A stretch of DNA of 64,000 nucleotides from Yinghuangia seranimata (GCF_029953285.1 NZ_JASAOI010000059.1:46606-110605), one strand, 5' to 3'; counted from the stretch's first letter, positions 16,329 through 24,686 are shown. The notes: generated by a model not told the origin, from the letters alone. Numbers and translations: made by a program.

Positions 16329-17087
16329 ATGCTGAATCAGGTGGCTGACGGCGTCTGGGTCCGGCAGAGCGAGTGGGTCTGGAGCAACGCCGTCGTGGTG
16401 CGCGGGGAGAGCGGGCTGGTCCTGGTCGATCCCGGCATCGACGGATCCGATCTGAACGAGCTCGCCGATGACGTGGAGCGGCTCGGCATTCGGGTGGTCG
16501 CCGGGTTCTCCACGCATCCTCACTGGGACCACCTGCTGTGGCATTCCCGGTTCGGTGACGTGCCGCGCTACGCCACTTCCGCGTGCGCCAACCTCGCCGG
16601 CCAAGCCCGAAAGCAGGCGCAGGAGATGGCGGCGGACAGTGCGTCCGGCATCCCTCTCGACCTCATCGCGCTGGTCACCCCGCTGCCCGCTGACGGCGGG
16701 CCGGTGCCCGGCGAGATCATCGAGCACCAGGCGCACGCCGTCGGCCACGCGGCGGTCCTGCTCGCGGACCGCGGCGTGCTGCTCGCCGGCGACATGCTCT
16801 CCGACGTCCTGATCCCGCTCTTCGACTTCCGCCAAGAGGGTCAGGTAGACACGTACGGAACCGCGCTCGACCGCCTGGGTGAAGCGGCCAGGCACGTCGA
16901 TGTCGTGGTCCCCGGCCACGGGGCTGTTGCCACAGGCCCCGAGGTGGCGGCCCGCTTTGCCGCCGATCGTGCGTACGTCGACGCGCTGCGGCGCGGGGAG
17001 GAACCGGCCGACGTGCGGCTGGCGCAGAACTGGCTCGCCGGGCCCCACGAAGCGAACGTGAAGCAGGCCGGATACTCACCCGGGTGA
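16329..17087 (+). CDS. MBL-fold metallo-hydrolase
   Basis: 252 residues. The metal-binding motif is THPHWDHLLW (HxHxDH, near residue 62), with VGHAAVLLADRGVLLAGDML providing the later His and Asp and VVPGHGAV the last His. These residues support a dinuclear zinc hydrolase. No substrate clue from neighbours (NUDIX upstream on the other strand, YVTN propeller downstream). The 300 nt before it hold no gene. Confidence 0.87.
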   Translation: MLNQVADGVWVRQSEWVWSNAVVVRGESGLVLVDPGIDGSDLNELADDVERLGIRVVAGFSTHPHWDHLLWHSRFGDVPRYATSACANLAGQARKQAQEMAADSASGIPLDLIALVTPLPADGGPVPGEIIEHQAHAVGHAAVLLADRGVLLAGDMLSDVLIPLFDFRQEGQVDTYGTALDRLGEAARHVDVVVPGHGAVATGPEVAARFAADRAYVDALRRGEEPADVRLAQNWLAGPHEANVKQAGYSPG

Positions 17088-17184
17088 CCTTCGGCGCTGC
17101 CCCCGCTCGTGGGCGCTGCGCCGTTCGGTCGGCCTGAGTCCGAGTCTCACGGGGCCTTCCGCCCCCGAGCCCTAGCGTGACCCC

Positions 17185-18201
17185 ATGACGAGGAACATGC
17201 GGCGGCGCGCAGCCGTGGTGCTCTGTGTGGCAGCGGCCCTGATGGGACCGGGAAACCCGGCTGGTGCGTTCGCCGGGTCCTCCGCGGCCGGACGGTCGCC
17301 GCGGTCCCATGCCCTCGTCTACGTCGCCAACCTGCACTCCGACACGGTTTCGGTCGTGGACGCCGGCACCGGCAGGGTCGTGGACAGCGTTACCGTCGGG
17401 GACGGACCGGACAGCGTGGCCGTCAGCCCCGACGGCTCCCGCGTCTACGTCACCAACTCCGCGGCGGACACCGTGTCGGTGATCGACACCCGCACCAGGA
17501 CGGTCATCGCCACCGTCCCCGTAGGGGGCGAACCGAGCAGAGTGACGGTCTCTCCCGACAACCGGAACGTCTACGTCGCCAACGTCAAGTCGGACGACGT
17601 CTCGGTGATCGACGCCCGCACCCGTGCCGTGACCAACGCCATCACGGTGGGCGACGCCCCGCTGGGCGTGGCCGTGACGCCCGACGGATGCACCCTGTAC
17701 GTCGCCAACGCCGGGTCCAACACCGTCTCCGTGGTCCGCACCGCCACAGGAACGGTCACCGGAACCATCCCCGTCGGCAGCGGACCGACCGCCCTGGTCC
17801 TCACCCCCGACGGCCGTCGGCTGTACGTCTCCAACCTGACCTCGGACGACGTTTCGGTGGTGGACGTCCACGACGGCGTCGAGTCGGACCGCATCCCGGT
17901 CGGGAACCAGCCCGCGGGAATCGGGGTGCGTCCGGACGGCCGGCAGGTCTTCGTCGCCGACATCGGGTCCGACACCGTGTCCGTGATCAGCACCCGCACC
18001 GATGCAGTCACGGCCACGGTCGCCGTGGGACACGGCCCCAACGGCCTCGCCGTCAGCCCGGGCGGATCCCGGGTCTACGTCAGCAACTTCGACTCGGACA
18101 CTCTGTCGGTCATCGACACCGCGACAGACCGCGCAACGGACACCGTGACCGTAGGCGACGGGCCCACCGGCGTGGCGGCGGCACCTGGCGAGGGGGCCTG
18201 A
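17185..18201 (+). CDS. Secreted YVTN-type seven-bladed beta-propeller protein
   Basis: 338 residues with a signal peptide (MRRRAAVVLCVAAALMGPGNPAGAFA). About seven repeats of 40-42 residues follow, each with a V-YVAN/VTNxxSDTVSVIDxxT core and a VGxGPxGVAVSPDGxxVYV turn, the YncE/surface-layer propeller signature. Such proteins are extracellular or cell-wall bound, probably as binding platforms; ligand unknown. Repeats are similar enough to suggest recent internal expansion. ATG 17185 or 17197 may start translation; no strong Shine-Dalgarno is visible. Confidence 0.9.
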   Translation: MTRNMRRRAAVVLCVAAALMGPGNPAGAFAGSSAAGRSPRSHALVYVANLHSDTVSVVDAGTGRVVDSVTVGDGPDSVAVSPDGSRVYVTNSAADTVSVIDTRTRTVIATVPVGGEPSRVTVSPDNRNVYVANVKSDDVSVIDARTRAVTNAITVGDAPLGVAVTPDGCTLYVANAGSNTVSVVRTATGTVTGTIPVGSGPTALVLTPDGRRLYVSNLTSDDVSVVDVHDGVESDRIPVGNQPAGIGVRPDGRQVFVADIGSDTVSVISTRTDAVTATVAVGHGPNGLAVSPGGSRVYVSNFDSDTLSVIDTATDRATDTVTVGDGPTGVAAAPGEGA

Positions 18202-18363
18202 CCCGGATCGCCGGCCGAACGTCCCGACGGTCGCGGCTGGGCGCGCGTCCGAGGTCGAACGTGCGGTGCCGAACACCCGGAGCGGTGCGCAAGCCCACCC
18301 GCTCGAGCTGTCGTTCGCCGCCCGCGTCCGCAGACCGTGACGCCGGCGCCCTCCGAACCTTGC

Positions 18364-18401
18364 CTATCGATATTCGATAGATTACCATCGCAATTCGATG
18401 G
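18364..18401. promoter_or_regulatory. Two tandem palindromes before the DUF2975-XRE operon
   Basis: CTATCGA-TAT-TCGATAG (18364-18380) and CCATCG-CAATT-CGATGG (18385-18401) share an ATCG..TCGAT/CGAT core and end exactly at the GGAGGAG ribosome site of the DUF2975 gene. Autoregulation by the XRE protein of the second gene is the simplest reading. Confidence 0.65.
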
Positions 18402-18414
18402 GAGGAGTGGGGCC

Positions 18415-18906
18415 GTGGGAAAGCTGACAGTGCGCGCGCTGCACGCCGTGCTCGCGGTGGTGCTCACCGGAAGCGTGCTCGTACAGGCCTTGATGGTGTG
18501 GGCGCTGGTCAGCGGTAAAGACCAGGAGGACGGTTCGCTCCCGCTGACCGCGCTGCGCGTGATCACGATCGTGGGCATCGCTACGGTCCAGGTCGCCGTC
18601 GGCTGCGTCTGGCGGCTGCTGACGATGGTGCGACGCGGAACCGTCTTCTCCCACGCCGCCTTTCGCTACGTGGACGGCATCATCGGGGCCGCCGTCGCGG
18701 CCGCGCTCGTGTGGTTCACGGTGACTGCGGTCAACGCGCCCGGCCAGCGCGACGACCCGGGCGTCACCGGGATCATGGCCGGGATCGGCGTGGCCATCCT
18801 GGGCGTCGCGCTCATCGTGCTCGTGCTGCGCACCCTGCTCGCCCAGGCCGTCGCCCGCGACGTCGAAGCAGCCCGGATGCAGGCCGAGTTGGATGAGGTC
18901 ATCTGA
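18415..18906 (+). CDS. DUF2975 membrane protein
   Basis: 163 residues with four hydrophobic helices (about 8-30, 45-70, 82-103, 118-140), the DUF2975 layout. GTG 18415 follows GGAGGAG by 7 nt. Its stop overlaps the start of the next gene (TGATG), so it is translationally coupled to a YozG-type XRE regulator. Such pairs are common in Gram-positives; the membrane protein may sense or restrain the regulator, which is inference. Confidence 0.88.
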   Translation: MGKLTVRALHAVLAVVLTGSVLVQALMVWALVSGKDQEDGSLPLTALRVITIVGIATVQVAVGCVWRLLTMVRRGTVFSHAAFRYVDGIIGAAVAAALVWFTVTAVNAPGQRDDPGVTGIMAGIGVAILGVALIVLVLRTLLAQAVARDVEAARMQAELDEVI

Positions 18907-19127
18907 TGCCGATCGCCGTCGACATCGACGTGATGCTGGCCAAGCGGAAGATGTCCGTGGGCGAACTCGCGGACCGGATAGGGATCACGCCCGCCAACCT
19001 GGCCGTCCTCAAGAACGGCCGCGCCAAGGCGGTGCGCTTCACGACGCTCGCCGCACTGTGCGAGGTGCTCGAATGCCAGCCGGGCGACCTCCTCCGTTGG
19101 GAGGCCGAGGAGAGCGCGGACGAATGA
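18906..19127 (+). CDS. Small XRE/YozG-type helix-turn-helix regulator
   Basis: 73 residues, essentially only the DNA-binding domain: MSVGELADRIGITPANLAVLKNGRAK then TLAALCEVLECQPGDLLRW. This matches the YozG/Cro-C1 compact family. Start codon overlaps the stop of the DUF2975 gene. The ATCGA-type palindromes before the operon are its likely targets. Confidence 0.9.
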   Translation: MPIAVDIDVMLAKRKMSVGELADRIGITPANLAVLKNGRAKAVRFTTLAALCEVLECQPGDLLRWEAEESADE

Positions 19128-19177
19128 ACCGCCCCTGCCACAGGTCAAGTTCGTGGCCGCCGGGCTCACGCCTGCTC

Positions 19178-19900
19178 TCACTCGCCTAGGCGAAGACTCA
19201 ACTGATCACCCAGATGCCGGAATCCGAGGGCCGCCGCCACTCGTCGGGATGCCGCCGGACGAGCCCTCCACTGGGGCAGCAGGTCAGCGTCGAGCGCGTG
19301 GCCGACCGCCGCGGAAGCCACCTGCCGTGCGAGACCGCGCCCGCGCTGCTGCGGAGCGGTCAGTACGGACAGGTGCGCGGTCGACGTCGGCCACATTCGG
19401 TATCCAGCCGCAGCGAGGAGCTCCGAGCCTTCGCGGACCAGGAACACCGGGGAGTCGATCTCCGCAATGCCGCTCTCGTCCGCGTCTTCCGGCCCGACCG
19501 AGTCCACCAACGCCAGAACGTCCCGGTGGCCTGGGGGAAGGCAGGTGATCACGGCGTCACCTCGGGCCGGGCGGAAGTCGTCCCTTGAGAGATACGCCAG
19601 GGCCGCCGGCCCCAGCACTTCGGCCACCGGCAGCATCGGCCCGAACTGGTCGGCAGACACCACGGAATGGACCGGCACCTTCTCCAACGCCCGGCGGAGC
19701 AGGCGGGCTTGCCCGTCGTCCGGCGCCGTGACGATCGCCCCGTCGCCCACCCTCACAACGCCCGCCCAGGAAGGCGGACACAACAGCGAATCCGGCGAGA
19801 CGGCAACCGACACGCCGCCGTTCGACGGAAACGACACAGGCGCACCGGCCAATCGCTCCCACAAACCACGCACCCGGGTCACGAGCGAATCGCCAGTCAT
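19178..19900 (-). CDS. GNAT family N-acetyltransferase
   Basis: 240 residues. The C-terminal half has the GNAT core: AGYRMWPTSTAHLSVLTAPQQRGRGLARQVASAAVGHAL (acetyl-CoA loop QRGRGLA near residue 187) followed by RRVAAALGFRHLGDQLSLRL, the usual last strand. The N-terminal ~110 residues look like a second, degenerate GNAT-like domain. ATG 19900 has AGGAT upstream. Convergent with the XRE gene. Substrate unknown. Confidence 0.78.
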   Translation of the reverse strand: MTGDSLVTRVRGLWERLAGAPVSFPSNGGVSVAVSPDSLLCPPSWAGVVRVGDGAIVTAPDDGQARLLRRALEKVPVHSVVSADQFGPMLPVAEVLGPAALAYLSRDDFRPARGDAVITCLPPGHRDVLALVDSVGPEDADESGIAEIDSPVFLVREGSELLAAAGYRMWPTSTAHLSVLTAPQQRGRGLARQVASAAVGHALDADLLPQWRARPAASRRVAAALGFRHLGDQLSLRLGE

Positions 19901-19975
19901 AAGCAGATCCTGCCATTCGGAGAAGAGAGCACACGACCCCGCGTGCGGGAGGCCGGCCGACCAACCTCCGCGTGG

Positions 19976-20878
19976 TCAGCTGCCAGGGAGGATCTGGCGG
20001 GGGCCCAGGTCACGAGCCGTTTGGACGAAGGCGTGCAAGTGGGCGTTGTCGGCGGTGGAGCGCCAGACGAGGACCCACTCGGTGACAGGCGCGTCGTGGA
20101 TCGGCACGAACACGATGCCGGGCGGCGTGTAGTACCACCCGACGTGGGCGTTCAGCGGGCAGATCGCACGGCCGTCGGCGACGAGGGACAGCACCTCGTG
20201 GAAGGTCTTTGCGACCGGACCGCGCGGAATCGGGCGACCGCCGGCGGTGTGCGCCGGCACCATCGCCTCGGCCCAGTAGTCCGGGATGGCGGTGCCCGCA
20301 CTCGGCACCCAGCGGTCGGCGAGGTCCTCCAGGGACACCGACTCCCGACCGGCCAGGTCGGAGTCGGCCGCGACCGCCAGGACCCGCCCCTCGGTGTGGA
20401 CGACCGGACCGACGGCCAGGTCCGGCTCCCGGATCGGCAGCCACATCAGCTGCACATCGACCAGGCCGGCGCGCAGCAGCACGAACGGATCGCTGAAGTG
20501 GAACTCGGTGATCTCGACGTCGCAGTCGGGCTGGGCGGTCTTGAAGGCGTCGATCACAGGCCGCAGTTCGTGGCCGTGGGCACCCATCACGCCGAGTCGC
20601 AGCGTGCCGCGGACGCCTTTGCCGGCCGCGGTGGCCTGGGCCATCCCGCCGTTGATCAGGTCGTACGCCTGCCGGAGGTCCTCGCGCAGTTGGCGGCCGA
20701 TCGGCGTCAGCGCCACGGAGCGGCTGGTGCGGTCGAACAACGCGGAGCCGATGCGGCGCTCCTGCTTCTTGATCGACTGGCTGACCCGCGCCGCGGAGAT
20801 GTGGAGCCGTTCCGCGGTACGCCCGAAGTGCAGCTCTTCGGACAGCACCAGAAATATCTCCATGTCCCGCAGTTCCAT
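19976..20878 (-). CDS. LysR family transcriptional regulator
   Basis: 300 residues, full length. The winged helix at residues 1-60 (MELRDMEIFLVLSEELHFGR, then TAERLHISAARVSQSIKKQE) and the periplasmic-binding-like effector domain are complete. An 18-bp perfect palindrome with ATCGAT core lies 36 nt upstream. LysR proteins normally regulate a divergent gene, but the next gene on the right starts 400 nt away and is not an obvious target. Confidence 0.92.
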   Translation of the reverse strand: MELRDMEIFLVLSEELHFGRTAERLHISAARVSQSIKKQERRIGSALFDRTSRSVALTPIGRQLREDLRQAYDLINGGMAQATAAGKGVRGTLRLGVMGAHGHELRPVIDAFKTAQPDCDVEITEFHFSDPFVLLRAGLVDVQLMWLPIREPDLAVGPVVHTEGRVLAVAADSDLAGRESVSLEDLADRWVPSAGTAIPDYWAEAMVPAHTAGGRPIPRGPVAKTFHEVLSLVADGRAICPLNAHVGWYYTPPGIVFVPIHDAPVTEWVLVWRSTADNAHLHAFVQTARDLGPRQILPGS

Positions 20879-20914
20879 CGGCGATCCTCGTGCTCAGGGG
20901 TTAACAATGACGCT

Positions 20915-20932
20915 GCGGTTATCGATAACCGC
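20915..20932. promoter_or_regulatory. 18-bp perfect palindrome (GCGGTTATCGATAACCGC)
   Basis: Lies between the LysR start (20878) and the unassigned stretch to 21282. The T-N11-A-like symmetric core suits a LysR box. No divergent partner gene starts nearby, so the target may be lost. Confidence 0.6.
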
Positions 20933-21282
20933 CCGAAGAGTACCTTGATCGCCGACGGCGGGCGCTGGCCTTTTCGCGATCCGACGTGCGGGCACCGAGC
21001 CGGGGCGTCTCAGAACGGACGCCGCGGCCAACCCGGTGGCGCAGCGCGGCCGTGAGCCTTCCTCGGTGACCGACACGTTCGCGGCGCCGCCGTCCTGGCG
21101 ACTGCGGACCCCGCCGTCTCCGGTGTGGCGGCCCCGCGTCCTGTTCGTCCTCACGACCGCCGCAAAAACCATTCGCGATGGCAGGGGCTTCGAGCCGAGA
21201 CTGACAGGTCGATCACACCAAACCGGAAGAGTGGCCAGCCCTGACGTACAACCGTGACACCCTGCCCTTCCCCGACAACCGT
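20933..21282. other. Stretch without a convincing gene
   Basis: About 350 nt between the LysR operator and the Fic-unit. All frames are short or Arg/Pro-rich shadow reading; nothing homologous was recognised. It may contain the promoter of the Fic-unit or be the decayed remains of the LysR target. Confidence 0.4.
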
Positions 21283-22005
21283 GTGCCTCCCGTCACCTAC
21301 GAGAACATTCGGAACTGGGACGAATTCGACCCGGCTCGACACCCGTTCGCCTGGGATGATGCCGAAGACGCTCATCTCCGCTCGCTGGTCCGCGCGTGGG
21401 TGCCGCCCGTTCTCTCCGGCATGGCCGGCTGGTGGCAGGGCGAACGTTGGTGTGAGAGCCAGGTGGACGCGGTCCTTCGGGAGCGATATGGCACCTGGGC
21501 CTGGGGATGGAGCTGGTGCTACCGCGACGGCGGGCCCATCGGCAACTGGGTCAGCGGGTCGAGCTCGGTGACGACGCCCGACGAGACCGCAGCACGCGTC
21601 GTGGCCGCGCTGCTGGAGTGGCGGGAGTGGCTGGAGCGGATGGCCCAGCGCTTCGCTGAGCTGGCGCCGCCGCCTGACGCCTCACCCGAAGATCGCAGCT
21701 GGCATCTGGAACGGGCCTGCGTCCGGCTCGTGACCCACACGCTGGACTCGGGCGCGGAGGGCGGCTGGTACGGGCAGGCCTCGATCGTCCTGGGCTGGTT
21801 CCTCACCAGCACCGGCATGGACCGGACCCAAGCCGCGCAAGCGGTGGAGAAGGCGATCGGTGGCCGGTTCAAGAGCTGGGTCTACCCGGAGCGCACACTG
21901 ATCGAATCCGTCGGCGAGGATCTCGCCGTCGGCCTCACCGGCCACGCCCCGTACCAGGACCACCGTGAGAGGGCGGCGCTGGAGGAACTCCATGACCGCT
22001 ACTGA
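21283..22005 (+). CDS. Hypothetical Trp-rich protein, partner gene of the Fic protein
   Basis: 240 residues from GTG 21283; the frame is open back to 21202 (KPEEWPALTYNRDTLPFPDN) but no ATG/GTG/TTG is there, so the N-terminus is uncertain. It is unusually rich in Trp (FAWDDAEDAHL, GMAGWWQGERWC, YGTWAWGWSWCYRDGG) and has a helical centre. No family recognised. Its stop overlaps the Fic gene start by 14 nt, so the two are translationally coupled. The S/T-xxx-E-G/N antitoxin helix motif of known Fic inhibitors was looked for and not found. Confidence 0.7.
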   Translation: MPPVTYENIRNWDEFDPARHPFAWDDAEDAHLRSLVRAWVPPVLSGMAGWWQGERWCESQVDAVLRERYGTWAWGWSWCYRDGGPIGNWVSGSSSVTTPDETAARVVAALLEWREWLERMAQRFAELAPPPDASPEDRSWHLERACVRLVTHTLDSGAEGGWYGQASIVLGWFLTSTGMDRTQAAQAVEKAIGGRFKSWVYPERTLIESVGEDLAVGLTGHAPYQDHRERAALEELHDRY

Positions 22006-22600
22006 CAGCCTTTCAGTCTGGCTGCGTGTGCGCCGCGAGGTCGATTGGCAACGCGCACCGGCCCTGCAACGGGTCCCGCACGGCCGCCATGGGTTCCGAT
22101 CCTGGTGCGAGGGAGCGGTGCGTCGGCGCGACCCGATTCGCGCCGAACGTCTGCTCGCCGCACACGCCTTGGCCCGAGAAGATGCCGCACGCCGTGCCCC
22201 GCTGGACTTCGCCCTGCTGGCCGGCTGGCAGCGCGAAGTCCTTGCCGCGACAGAGACACCGTTCCGCGTCAGCGACGCCTATGCGAAGGACGGCCGTGAG
22301 CGCTACGGCCTGAACCCGCGCACCCGAGCCGATTTCGATTCCTGCCTGCGCGAGACACACGACCCGGACATCCCGCTGGCAGCCCGCGCGGCCCGCGCCT
22401 ACCTCGATGTGGCGTTCTTTCACCCCTTCACTGACGGCAATGCCCGCGCCGCGCTGTTGACCTTGGTCCATGTTCTGGCCCGCGAGGACATCGTCCTTCC
22501 TGAGGTCGGTCCCCTCCAGACCACCCGCTACGCGGACGACCCGGCCGGCGCCGCCGACCTTGCCGCTTTCATCGGGGTGCTCAACCGCCGCCGACAATGA
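21992..22600 (+). CDS. Fic/DOC family protein
   Basis: 202 residues from ATG 21992 with GGAGGAA 4 nt upstream. The Fic core motif is FFHPFTDGNARAALLTL near residues 136-152 (canonical HPFx[D/E]GN[G/K]R). His and the phosphate-binding GN are kept, while the position after GN is Ala and the second Arg is missing (RAAL). Fic proteins transfer AMP or other phosphate-containing groups to hydroxyl side chains; Doc is a kinase. The ~85-residue N-terminus has no visible inhibitory motif. Coupled to the upstream partner gene, which could act as the inhibitor or substrate. Confidence 0.82.
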   Translation: MTATDSLSVWLRVRREVDWQRAPALQRVPHGRHGFRSWCEGAVRRRDPIRAERLLAAHALAREDAARRAPLDFALLAGWQREVLAATETPFRVSDAYAKDGRERYGLNPRTRADFDSCLRETHDPDIPLAARAARAYLDVAFFHPFTDGNARAALLTLVHVLAREDIVLPEVGPLQTTRYADDPAGAADLAAFIGVLNRRRQ

Positions 22601-22853
22601 AGCTTCGCCGCGGCCGGCATCGCCTTCGTCGTCCTGTCCCGGCCTCCGCCGCCGCCGCTGGACCCACCAGCGCGTCCAGCAGGACATCACCACCCGCCTC
22701 AACGGCCAGGCCCGCGCCTACATCTCCTTCCAGCTCTATCCGGTGGACCCCTCCGCGATCATCGCCATGGCCCAGACACAGGGCTACGCCTACACCGGCT
22801 CCACCCGGTACCGCTGGATGCCGCTGATGCCCTTCACCCACCTCCACCCCTAA
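22601..22853 (+). pseudogene. Degenerate membrane protein fragment
   Basis: Two pieces in different frames join well: FAAAGIAFVVLSR (22604-22642) and then RRRRWTHQRVQQDITTRLNG with ISFQLYPVDPSAIIAMAQTQ and an ending FTHLHP before TAA 22851. Together they resemble the C-terminal helix and tail of one protein carrying a frameshift. No start and no family are recognised. It directly abuts the Fic stop. Confidence 0.4.
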
Positions 22854-23034
22854 CAGCCGGCATCCGGACTCCAGACTGTCCGGCGCCCAGGTCCGGGCGT
22901 CGACGTACTCACCGACGGCCAGCCGCACGAACTCCTCGCTGGCCTGCAGCCCGTGCTTCGCCGCGGCCACGACCAGGACGCCCAGCACCACCTGCTCGCC
23001 TCGGCCGCCCTGGCCACCACCGACAACAGCGCCC

Positions 23035-23163
23035 ATCCGCCTGCGGCTGCGCCGCTCGCTGGGCCACCAGATGGCCGAAGCGGCCTATCTACTACCTGAC
23101 TTCGTGGCGTTCCCGGAGGAACACGGAGAAGGGACAGTGACCGTCGCCGCGGCGGTGGACTGA
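23035..23163 (+). pseudogene. Orphan C-terminal fragment of an unknown protein
   Basis: About 42 codons read IRLRLRRSLGHQMAEAAYLL then PDFVAFPEEHGEGTVTVAAA and stop at 23161. Composition and codon use look coding, but nothing upstream in the frame continues it and the family is unknown. Confidence 0.3.
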
Positions 23164-23385
23164 GTGCAGGCCCGCGAGCCCGAGGCGGTCACCACGGTCA
23201 GCCCGAGAAGGATCACCGCCGTTCGCTGGCGTCGCGGCCGGATCTTCCCCTATTCCGATGCAGACGTCGCCGCCATCGTGGCCGCCGCGACGGAGACGAT
23301 TCCCCAGCCGCTGCAGGAGGCGACCTACCGCACGCTGATCGGCCTGCTGGCCGCGGCGGGGCTGCGGGTCGGTGAGGCGTCGAAT
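23164..23385 (+). pseudogene. Tyrosine recombinase (phage-type integrase) fragment
   Basis: From a GTG at 23164 the product reads IFPYSDADVAAIVAAATETI and then TYRTLIGLLAAAGLRVGEAS, the start of the catalytic domain of tyrosine recombinases including the first catalytic Arg (GLRVGE). The remaining catalytic residues (K, HxxR, H/W, Y) and the N-terminal arm are absent; the frame degenerates right after GEAS. A relic of a mobile element. Confidence 0.6.
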
Positions 23386-23390
23386 TCTGC

Positions 23391-23522
23391 TGGGAAGAAC
23401 CGGGACTCCAGATCACGGTTCACGGCACCCTCGACGAGGCGGTGGCCAGCGAGCTGGCCACCGTGATCGCTCGTCAGGTCGGCTCCGACCTTGCGGTCCG
23501 GACTCGCCTGCTCGAGCTTTAG
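23391..23522 (+). pseudogene. Orphan C-terminal fragment of an unknown protein
   Basis: A 43-codon open stretch (WEEPGLQITVHGTLDEAVAS, then ELATVIARQVGSDLAVRTRL, LEL, stop 23520-23522) abuts the recombinase scrap in another frame. It reads like real protein but has no start and no recognised family. Confidence 0.25.
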
Positions 23523-23680
23523 GGACAGATCATCGGGCGGCCCACATGTGGATCGCGGCGGTGACCTGTCGACGTACTCGTTGCGAGTGCCAGGTACGTA
23601 CGGGTGAACGGGGCCAGCCGTCAGGTGGCTTCGTCAGAGACACAGAGGCGCATCGACCCGCAGGGCTGTTGGGGGCGCGG

Positions 23681-24016
23681 CTAAGCAGGCGTCTCCACGG
23701 CACCCTGTGCCGGTAGCGCCGCCACGATGGGATGGTCTCGCCCGACCGGGGCGATCCTGGAACTCCCGCCAGGCGAACCGAGATCGGCGCAGAACTCGGC
23801 GTTCACGGCGGTGAACTCCCGCCATTCCTCCGGGACATCGTCCTCGAAGTGGATCGCCTCCACGGGGCACACCGGCTCGCACCCGCCGCAGTCGATGCAC
23901 TCGTCCGGGTGGATGTAGAGCATGCGCTCGCCCTCGTAGATGCAGTCGACAGGGCACTCGTCGACACAGGCCTTGTCCGTGACGTCCACGCAGGGCAAAG
24001 CGATGACATAGGTCAT
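23681..24016 (-). CDS. fdxA: 7Fe ferredoxin FdxA
   Basis: 111 residues. Cys9, Cys17, Cys21, Cys25 and Cys40, Cys43, Cys46, Cys50 give the CxxxCPVDCIY plus CIDCGGCEPVCP arrangement of [3Fe-4S][4Fe-4S] ferredoxins of the FdxA type, with the usual acidic ~50-residue tail. It is a soluble low-potential electron carrier, for example for P450s or redox enzymes. ATG 24016 has AGAGGA upstream. Divergent from soxR with a perfect SoxR-box-like palindrome between, so expression probably responds to redox-cycling compounds. Confidence 0.95.
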   Translation of the reverse strand: MTYVIALPCVDVTDKACVDECPVDCIYEGERMLYIHPDECIDCGGCEPVCPVEAIHFEDDVPEEWREFTAVNAEFCADLGSPGGSSRIAPVGRDHPIVAALPAQGAVETPA

Positions 24017-24068
24017 GGGACGGTCGTCCTCTCACGTCGTTTCCGTCGCTCCGACGCAGCCGACCGTA

Positions 24069-24092
24069 TGACCTCAAGTAATCTTGAGGTCA
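24069..24092. promoter_or_regulatory. 24-bp perfect palindrome, SoxR box
   Basis: TGACCTCAAG-TAAT-CTTGAGGTCA; the CCTCAAG-N4-CTTGAGG core matches the SoxR operator known from proteobacteria and Streptomyces. It lies 13 nt before the soxR start (24106) and 52 nt from the fdxA start, within the single divergent promoter region, and should control one or both. Confidence 0.88.
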
Positions 24093-24105
24093 AGGGAGGA
24101 TCCGC

Positions 24106-24570
24106 ATGACGACCAAGCGACCCAAGGAGACCCGGGCCCGCCCGGACGACTGGCTGACCATCGGCGAAGTGAGCGCCCGCACCGGCACGGCTGTCTCCGC
24201 GCTGCGCTTCTACGAGGAACTGGGCCTGATCGCGTCCGAACGCGACGACCGCAACCAACGCCGCTACCCGCGCCACATGCTCCGCCGCGTCGCGCTCGTC
24301 TCGGTGGCCAAGCGCATCGGCATCCCCCTCCAGGACCTCCGCGACGCCTTCGCCGACGTCCCCCTCGACCGCCCGCCCAGCCACCAGGAATGGCAGCGCG
24401 CCTCCCGTGGCTGGAAACGCCGCCTCGAAGAACGCCGCAAGACCATCGAACGCCTCGAAGCCGAACTCACCGGCTGCATCGGCTGCGGCTGCCTCTCGAT
24501 GAAGGCCTGCGCCCTCCTCAACCCCGGCGACGAACTCGCCGAAGACGGCACCGGCCCTCGCCGCCTGTGA
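24106..24570 (+). CDS. soxR: Redox-sensitive MerR-type regulator SoxR
   Basis: 154 residues. MerR winged helix (LTIGEVSARTGTAVSALRFY at 17-36), dimerisation helix, and the [2Fe-2S] ligand motif CIGCGCLSMKAC at 124-135, diagnostic of SoxR. In streptomycetes SoxR senses redox-active secondary metabolites. Strong AGGGAGGA before ATG 24106. Divergent partner is fdxA, with the SoxR box between, a compact sensor-plus-electron-carrier unit. Confidence 0.95.
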   Translation: MTTKRPKETRARPDDWLTIGEVSARTGTAVSALRFYEELGLIASERDDRNQRRYPRHMLRRVALVSVAKRIGIPLQDLRDAFADVPLDRPPSHQEWQRASRGWKRRLEERRKTIERLEAELTGCIGCGCLSMKACALLNPGDELAEDGTGPRRL

Positions 24571-24686
24571 GCACGCCCCGAGCCGAAACCGCCCAGGCTC
24601 GGCGGATGGCCACGGCACGGCGGGCTACGACCGCGTTCGGCTGCTCAGGACGTCGAGGACCAAGGAGCTCCGATGTGCAAGGTGGA

